Part shown: positions 57,461 to 64,000 of the stretch, piece by piece
Numbering within the stretch: position 1 is the stretch's first letter
Layout of the letters: each line of letters starts with the position of its first letter
Assembly (NCBI GenBank): GCA_028829895.1
Contig: CM054181.1
Span: forward strand, 70,167,259 to 70,231,258
Source of the DNA: Sinotaia quadrata
Taxonomy: Eukaryota; Mollusca; Gastropoda; Architaenioglossa; Viviparidae
DNA length: 64,000 nt
Direction: 5' to 3'
Translations under genes and position numbers: made by a program
The notes under the pieces: generated by a model
What the model was told of the DNA's origin: nothing
The model's database searches: none
Seen by the model: the letters and a program-made list of their open reading frames with translations, nothing else

Positions 57461-60007
57461 CTGAAACAATTATAAATCTGTAGCTAAAGAGATAAATTAA
57501 AAACAAGAGGGGATTATGGAGGAGAGAAAAAAGCCAGGACTAATTCAGCAAGAATACATGTTGGAAACCATGTCTTGAAATATTTTTTATTATTAAGAAG
57601 CACTTTGCTAATGGTAAGTATATACTTTTATTTTATTATTTATTTTTATTTTGTATATTAAATGTGAAGTTACCATTAAAGTACATTCTCATGTAAACCC
57701 TAGAAAATAAAATAAAATACCAATGATTAAAAAAGTGGCAACCATATAAAAATCAAAGCAAGTATCTACAGCAACTTTGCAATGTGTAAAAGATTAAAGC
57801 TCAATTTGTTAAAATTCATTACTAGTGCAAGCAATAGGTTTTATTCATTAGATAATTACTCTATGAAACATTATACCTGCATATATTAAAGTTTATATTC
57901 ATTAAGTGATTATAATATGAAATTCCAATACACACTAAATTTGTTGAGGTCTTCTCCAAACATGCGCAGACTGTGCTGACGTTCAAAGCGAGGAACAAAA
58001 GAGCGAACAGAGGTCCTACCTCTCCACCCAACAAACGACACTTCACAGTCAGGCTCAGGCTCACTGTTTAATCCAGCAGTAAACATATAAAAGTACACAT
58101 TTAAAAAATATCATAATTACTTCATTAAAAGAGTAAAACCAGAACAGAAAAGAAATAAATGAACTAAATTACATTCAGAAAATTTAGTAGTTATCCTATC
58201 TTGAATAGGTACAGTATCAAAAATAAATTTGATGGATCTGAAGGGGCTAAATGAGATCAAATAATAAAAGTAAATTCAGCTTTTATTTAGGCCAAAAACC
58301 GATAAAATGTGCAGACTGGTGAACAATCAGTCTAGAATTAAAGAATTACTTTATATATTGTTAGTTTATGGTTTAGGTTCAAAACTGATAATGGTGTATA
58401 TTAACCAATTCGCCAAACATTTTGGCAAAAGTAAAATAAAGACTTAAGGCAGACCAATGAAGAATTCAAATATAAGTGCATATGCAGAAATAGTGTGCAT
58501 AAAATAGATCAAGAAGACATTTACATGCAAATGAATATGCAAAGAAAGTATTAATATGCATAGCAAGTACACATAACCTCAGTATTAACTTAGTGCTTTA
58601 TTTGTACACAACTTAGTGCTTTGTATGTGCATAATATAACTTAGTGCTTTATGTGTACACAATATAACTTAGTGCTTTATTTGTACACAGTATAATTTAG
58701 TGCTTTATATGTACACAATATAACTTAGTGCTTTATGTGTACACAATATAACTTAGTGCTTTATTTGTACACAGTATAATTTAGTGCTTTAGATACACAC
58801 AGCATAACCTAGTGCTTTATTTGTACACAAAAACCTTAATGCTTTATTTCAACATAATACATATTGAACTTTAAAAGTGTACAATTGCAAAAATTTACTG
58901 CTTTATTTATGCACATTTACTTCCTATTAAATGATTAATCTAATAAGGATAAAATTGTAAACGTTTTTGTGCATCTGATAATAGTATTCAAAATGTGCCA
59001 CACTAGTCAGAATTCAACATACCTGTCAGAAGGTTTGAAAACGAAGATCAGGCTGCCACAGGCTGAAAAAAGAAAGTTTTAAAGATCAAATATTTGTCAC
59101 AGCAAAATAGTTCTTGAAAGTACATAGTATAGTATTTCTAGAATTATTGCAAAAGTCCTTTAAATATTTATAGGTAAATTAAAATAAAATTGCCTAAAAT
59201 CAAGCGTAAGATCTCACTCTGGTAGGTTGTAATGAATAACTCCAGTCGACTGTACCTATCCAGTTGCACCCATGTAAAACTCTATCTAACATTTATGCTC
59301 TTCTCACCCTCATATCCTTAGTATACCCTTCAAGAAAATGAAAATATATATTCTTTCTCATATCAGGGCCCGGTTACCTGAAATGCCTTTAGAATTTGAT
59401 ATTCATATATTATATTTCCAAAACACTTAAAATACAACTTTTTCACCGACACCAGTCTTGACTTTCATCATCTGTTTATATTTCTTTAAGGCAGATTTTA
59501 ATCCAGCTGATATATATATATATACCATGTTATATGTTAATTTTTGTATTGTGTATAGTTGTTATGAGCCACGGTATGTAATGATTATTTTGTGCTGTTG
59601 TATTTGCTACATTGTACATTATTTTGTATCGTATTACTCTTATGTTTGTACAAGATTAAGCACTAAGTCATCATTGTTATTTCGTAAAATTATTAATGCC
59701 ATGATGAAATTTATAGTAGAAGTATCCCAGCATACAAGGCTTTTGAATTTCTGGAAACAAAATTTTAACCATTATTTCCACATAATGGAAAAAGTGTAAG
59801 GTTAAGCTATGTAAGGTATGGATATAAGTAGATTTACAACACTTGCATTGCAGTTACATTTATACTTTTAGAATGAAATATACACAGACAAGAGTACTTT
59901 CAGACTTTTGATAGAACCTCTTGCATAGCCTTTTAGACTATAGCATACATAAACATAAATTCTCACACACATTTGACAGAACCTTTTATGTAGCTTTAGA
60001 CTGTGTT

Positions 60008-60051
<44 letters not shown>

Positions 60052-62592
60052 AGAATAAGTACTTACAGACTTTAGACAGAACTTTTTATGTAGCTTTAGA
60101 TATATATACACACAAGAATAAGTACTTACAGACTTTAGACAGAACCTTTTATGTAGCTTTAGACTGTATTTGTATATATATATATATATATATACACACA
60201 CAAGAACAAGTACTTACAGACTTTAGACAGAACCTTTTATGTAGCTTTAGATATATATACACACAAGAACAAGTACTTACAGACTTTAGACAGAACCTTT
60301 TATGTAGCTTTAGATATATATAGACACAAGAATAAGTACTTACAGACTTTAGACAGAACCTTTTATGTAGCTTTAGATATATATACACACAAGAATAAGT
60401 ACTTACAGACTTTAGACAGAACCTCTTGCGTAGCCTCAGTAAGCTTGCACAGGTAAGGATTTTCATGCGTGAGAATAGTGATAACATCCTGTCTGGGAAT
60501 GTACACCAAGCGCTTTGGGAACATATCTCGCATGGTGCCAATTCCCTGGAGGAATACAAGACACTCAAGTTACTGACAAAATAAAATCAAGGCACAGAGA
60601 GGATAAAGAAAAGGAAAAGAGAGAATAAAGGATAAGCAGAATAAACACACAGAATGAACAATAAACAGATGTACTAGGAATAGCTAGAATATTAGAAACA
60701 GAACATTAGAAACAGCAGAAATAACTAGAACATTAGAAACAGAAGCAGAAACAACTAAACATTAGAAACACAAGGGAAAACAACTAGAACATTATAAATA
60801 GAAGCAGAAATAACCAGAACATTAGAAACAGAGGAAAAATAATTAGAAACAGAAGGAAAAACAACTAAAACATTAGAAACAGAAACAACCAAACATTAGA
60901 AACAAGCAGAAACAACCAGAACATTAGAAACAGAAGGAAAAACAACCAGAACATTAGAAACAGAAGGAAAAACAACTAGAACATTAGAAACTGAAGGGGA
61001 AAAAAAACAACTAGAACATTAGAAACAGAAGCAACCAGAACATTAGTAATGTCACACAAAGTGGTGCATCTTGTCCTTGTCTGTCAGAGTATATTGTAAA
61101 ATAATATGAAAGGAAGGTTACTCTTAATTTTCTATGAAGTTAGTTACTGTTAAAAAGTCAAGTGGTTTGCTGCAGTGATTTTACGTGAAGTAAGTTGGAG
61201 TAAGGTGCTAGATTTAGCACATGGCGTTCAAAATTAGCATAGAACTGTCCAGAAAATTTGACAAGTATACAGACCATTGCATATATATAGCATCTAATGT
61301 GACAAGGAACATCTAGAACAGTAGGAGTAGAAACATCAAGAACATTAGAAAAAATAGAAAACTGGAAGAAGAAGCATCGAGAACATTAGAAAGAACAAGA
61401 GTTGGGAGTTGGAACAATTTTAACAAACATTAGAAATAGCCAGAGAATTATCATTACAAACAGAATATTAGGAATAGCTAGTACAGGTGGGAGTAGACAT
61501 ATTTAGAACATTAAGAACAGCAGGAATATTAGGAGTAGAAATGACTAGAATAGGAACAGCTTAAAGACTAGAAATACAAATATCTAGGTGAGACCCTAAA
61601 AACAACTAAAACACAGAATTATCTACAATAAAAAATGAGAATATACAGAATCTATTAGAACACTAGAAGCAGGAATAACCTAGAACGCCAAGAGCATCAG
61701 GTAAACATCAGAATAGCTGAAACAAACTAGAAATAGCTAGAAACAAAATAGAACCACCAGGAATGTGCAGGACAACACTAGGTACAGGTAAAAACTAAAA
61801 CCCTTGAGGAACAGCCAGAACTAAATTAAAAACATTTAACAAGAAATAGAAGAGAGAAACATTTAGAACACGCACTGAGGATAAAACACTAAGCATCAAG
61901 ACAATCACCTGAGTTAGACAAAACACTTGGTGTACAAAAAGAAGAAACAAGCACTTCCAAACAGCTAGAAAAAGCACTATATATATATATAAGCACAGAA
62001 CAAACAATCATTAAAATTAAGGCAATAAACACTAAAGTCTGGTGTGTTTGTGGCTTTTCCATTGTGCCATGGAATGACAACTATGATGCCAGCATCAGCG
62101 TCAGATATGCAATAGTTGTCAAACTTATCATGAATATAAATTTACTTTCTCACTGACAGAATTTATTGTGTAAATGAAAATCAGCCAGCAGTTGATTGTA
62201 AAAAAGCAAATTTTACCAAAATGAACCAATCAGAGGTTAAGATGCACAATTTAAAGTAAAGATGCACCATTTGGAGTAAAAGTGAAATGAATACCAACTA
62301 AAGAAAAACTTTGTTATAATGGAAGAAGCAAGTCAAGATGGATGTATAACAGCTACAGAACTGCGCTCACCATAATACTTTTCCACTTACTTCCCCTTTA
62401 ACTTATTTATTCCCAATCACTTAACTATTCTGACAGTATACTGTCAATTTATAAAATCTTATGGCAGCAGACTGAACATAATAAACAATCTGGAATCATG
62501 AATAAACATACTTCTTGAACAAGCCTGTAGTCACAATCGGGCACCATAGGGGAGGGACTCCGACTGACCATCTTCACTCCCATATTGATAAA
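57351..62592 (-). CDS. NSUN2: NSUN2, tRNA (cytosine-5) methyltransferase, 3' end of gene (overview)
   Basis: Five exons on the - strand join in consistent phase and encode the C-terminal ~170 residues of NSUN2. In order: FINMGVKMVSRSPSPMVP..DYRLVQE, GIGTMRDMFPKRLVYIPRQD..LTHENPYLCKL, CGSLIFVFKPSD, EPDCEVSFVGWRGRTSVRSF with VPRFERQHSLRMFG, and a Glu/Lys/Gln tail ending DDAVEGTS. The (I)N.G(I/V)K..., LT.ENP, and GWRG..S(I/V)R(S/T)FVP..ER..LRM motifs match the animal NSUN2 C-terminal region. NSUN2 makes m5C in tRNAs and other RNAs using AdoMet, mainly in the nucleus. The catalytic NOL1/NOP2/Sun domain with its two cysteines lies upstream, beyond 64000, so activity cannot be judged here. Confidence 0.93.
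57936..58063 (-). CDS. NSUN2: NSUN2 exon (second from end), GWRG motif
   Basis: 128 nt; acceptor ggattaaacag, donor gtgtgt. It encodes (S)EPEPDCEVSFVGWRGRTSV, then RSFVPRFERQHSLRMFGEDL. The GWRG..S(V/I)R(S/T)FVP..ER..LRM block is the most recognisable C-terminal NSUN2 signature. It ends in phase 1 (one base carried). Confidence 0.93.
58590..58850. repeat. ~30-bp minisatellite in NSUN2 intron
   Basis: About nine units of acttagtgctttatttgtac followed by acaatata, in the intron between the second-last and third-last coding exons. Confidence 0.92.
59023..59062 (-). CDS. NSUN2: NSUN2 exon (third from end)
   Basis: 40 nt, phase 1 to phase 0 of the following codon plus two bases; acceptor cttttttcag and donor gtatgt. 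It encodes (S)CGSLIFVFKPSD with a split Ser codon at the end. It corresponds to the NSUN2 GS(I/L)(V/I)..(Y/F).P strand. Short, but both splice sites are strong and phases fit both neighbours. Confidence 0.88.
59880..60440. repeat. 63-bp array carrying copies of an NSUN2 5' splice site
   Basis: Units contain acttacagactttagacaga (the - strand reads tctgtctaaagtctgtaagt). Perfect copies of the donor acttac start at 60061, 60124, 60212, 60275, 60338 and 60401; the last is the real exon boundary. Two decayed copies lie at 59897 and 59967. Expanded (ta)n tracts lengthen two of the intervals. Confidence 0.95.
60407..60545 (-). CDS. NSUN2: NSUN2 exon (fourth from end), 5' splice site inside a tandem array
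   Basis: 139 nt, phase 0 to phase 1; acceptor attcctccag, donor gtaagt. It encodes GIGTMRDMFPKRLVYIPRQD, then VITILTHENPYLCKL, then TEATQEVLSKV. The LTHENPYLCKL motif matches the NSUN2 LT.ENP.F/Y..KL region. The last ~34 nt of the exon and the donor recur as degenerate copies every 63 bp in the downstream intron (lower coordinates). Confidence 0.92.
60650..61030. repeat. ~31-bp minisatellite in NSUN2 intron
   Basis: About 13 units of aacattagaaacagaaggaa followed by aaacaactag, with length variants. Increasingly diverged relatives continue to about 61780. Confidence 0.92.
62512..62592 (-). CDS. NSUN2: NSUN2 exon (fifth from end)
   Basis: 81 nt, 27 codons, phase 0/0; acceptor attgttccag and donor gtatgt on the - strand. 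It encodes FINMGVKMVSRSPSPMVPDC, then DYRLVQE. The IN.G(V/I)K and RL.QE motifs align with the segment after the NSUN2 catalytic domain. Confidence 0.9.
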
Positions 62593-63299
62593 CTGGAACA
62601 ATTGCCATAATACATGTATGCATTTTAATAAGCAAAACAATTTTAAATAATGGACAAATATTATTTACTGTTCACATGAACAATTAACTGTCCTATGATA
62701 CTAAGTTAGCAGATACATATCCACTAATGTTAAAGGCAAGTCAACCAGTAATAAATACAACCACACCAAACGGATAAATTATATTAATTTTAAAAGAAAA
62801 CAGCTTTTTTTGAACATTTACCAGTGATCCTACTATGAGAACTTCTGTAACCCTCCCCACTCAAGAGGGTACTTCAACACTCCAAAATAAAAAGTAATGA
62901 GTTTTGCTGGATGGCTGCTAAAGTCTCAAATCTTTTCTAACTTTGCCTGGGCAGATCTGCTTTAAAAATATTTTTTAAAATGGAATTGTATAATATACAA
63001 TTAAATGGAATTTTTTTACCTGGTTTTAATTTCTTGTCAGTCCATTAAATAATATCTACAGAAACTGTAAATAGTTAAAGTGCTCAACAGCAATACAGAC
63101 AATACAGACACTTTTTCTATTATAACAAAAGTCCACCAGCAGTGTGAAACACTTTCGTTTTCACTTTTCACAAGAGAAAAACTCTAAGGGTGTGATATAT
63201 TCTTATTTTCTCTGTTCATCTCAAAACAAACTCAAAGGATGTGACATTCTTGTTTTCACTTGTTATAAGAACAAAACTCAAACTGCATGGTTCTGTTTC
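62593..63299 (-). other. NSUN2 intron, nothing else recognised
   Basis: AT-rich sequence upstream (on the - strand) of the fifth-last exon. The preceding NSUN2 exon was not found before the window edge. Confidence 0.5.
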
Positions 63300-63850
63300 T
63301 AAATATAAGAACAAAATCAAAGGCTGTGACACATTCTTCAAAAGACAACAATCTCAAAGGATGTGACAACTTCAAAAGACAACACTCTCAAAGGATGTGA
63401 CACATTCTTCAAAAGACAACAATCTCAAAGGATGTGATACATTCTTCAAAAGACAACAATCTCAAAGGATGTGACACATTCTTCAAAAGACAACAGTCTC
63501 AAAAGATGTGACATTCTTCAAAAGACAACAATCTCAAAGGATGTGACACATTCTTGTTGTCACTCTTCAACAGACAGCAATTTTAAAGGGTATGATACAT
63601 TTTTGTTTTTGCTCTTCAACAGATTACAATCTCAAAGAGTGACATATTTTTGTTTTCACTTTTCAAAAGGCAACAATCTCATAGGGTATGACATTTTTGT
63701 TTTCACTTTTCAGAGGACAACAATCTTAAAGAGTGTACACATTTTTATTTTCACTCTTCAACAGAAAACAATCTCATAGGATATGACATTTTTGTTTTCA
63801 CTCTTCAACAGACAAACTCTCAATGGATGTGACACATTTTCGTTTTAACT
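63300..63850. repeat. ~37-bp minisatellite at right edge
   Basis: About 14 units of cacattcttcaaaagacaac followed by aatctcaaaggatgtga; units at the right are longer and more diverged (tttttgttttcactcttcaa). Confidence 0.94.
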
Positions 63851-64000
63851 TTTTAAAATGATAATGTACTCAAAGAGACTAACATTTTTTTTGGTTTTGA
63901 AATAATTATTAATTCTGGAGCTGGTTTATAAAAATAGATAACTGTGCTAATGTGAAAACTGCACTTTTTTAAACAGTGGATTAGTATGACCTTTTCACCA

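Noticed and set aside
60003..60568. Open frames of about 106 and 139 residues on both strands
   Set aside because: Periodic products of the 63-bp array; the true NSUN2 exon reads in a different frame from the repeat-derived one.

Overview
AT-rich animal genomic DNA with long introns, many microsatellites and an unusually large number of minisatellites. There is no operon structure and no bacterial-style gene density. The two genes are recognised from spliced exons. They are the 5' to 3' body of a SOWAH (sosondowah ankyrin-repeat) gene on the + strand, and the 3' end of NSUN2 (tRNA cytosine-5 methyltransferase) on the - strand. They lie tail to tail. A single SOWAH-type gene and the overall texture (AT-rich introns, CA tracts, dispersed non-coding repeats) suggest an invertebrate, perhaps a mollusc or another lophotrochozoan. 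The phylum is an inference and was not tested.

Layout. Positions 1-13268 are intergenic, with no convincing coding sequence. This part holds CA, GT and GA tracts and about a dozen minisatellites, the largest being a 37-bp HindIII-site-bearing array at 2185-3960 with a relative at 5450-5930. Positions 13409-50894 carry SOWAH. Exon 1 encodes the conserved N-terminal domain, exons 3-6 a serine-rich linker and the entry to the ankyrin region, then come the ankyrin repeats, then two alternative C-termini (a short form stopping at 37575, and a long form using exons at 49350, 49923 and 50791). Positions 50895-57350 are the intergenic or 3'-UTR zone between the convergent genes. Positions 57351-62592 hold the last five coding exons of NSUN2. 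The rest, to 64000, is NSUN2 intron with a 37-bp minisatellite.

Main discovery candidate. The SOWAH ankyrin region appears to be split by four one-codon (3-nt) exons: GGG at 27172, TAT at 28040, CAA at 31799 and GGG at 35703. A 12-nt exon at 26153 precedes them. Each is flanked by AG and gtgagt or gtaagt, all are phase 0, and in order they supply the residues G, Y, Q and G that the ankyrin repeats otherwise lack. With them included, the two complete repeat periods are both exactly 34 residues. Second theme: minisatellite arrays in this window have repeatedly engulfed gene boundaries. These are an NSUN2 5' splice site (63-bp units, 60061-60440), a SOWAH 3' splice site (38-bp units, 49691-49918) and the NSUN2 stop-codon region (81-bp duplication, 57259-57400).

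How the genes relate: no functional link is visible. SOWAH proteins are poorly characterised ankyrin proteins. NSUN2 deposits m5C on tRNAs and other RNAs. Their relationship here is positional (convergent 3' ends).
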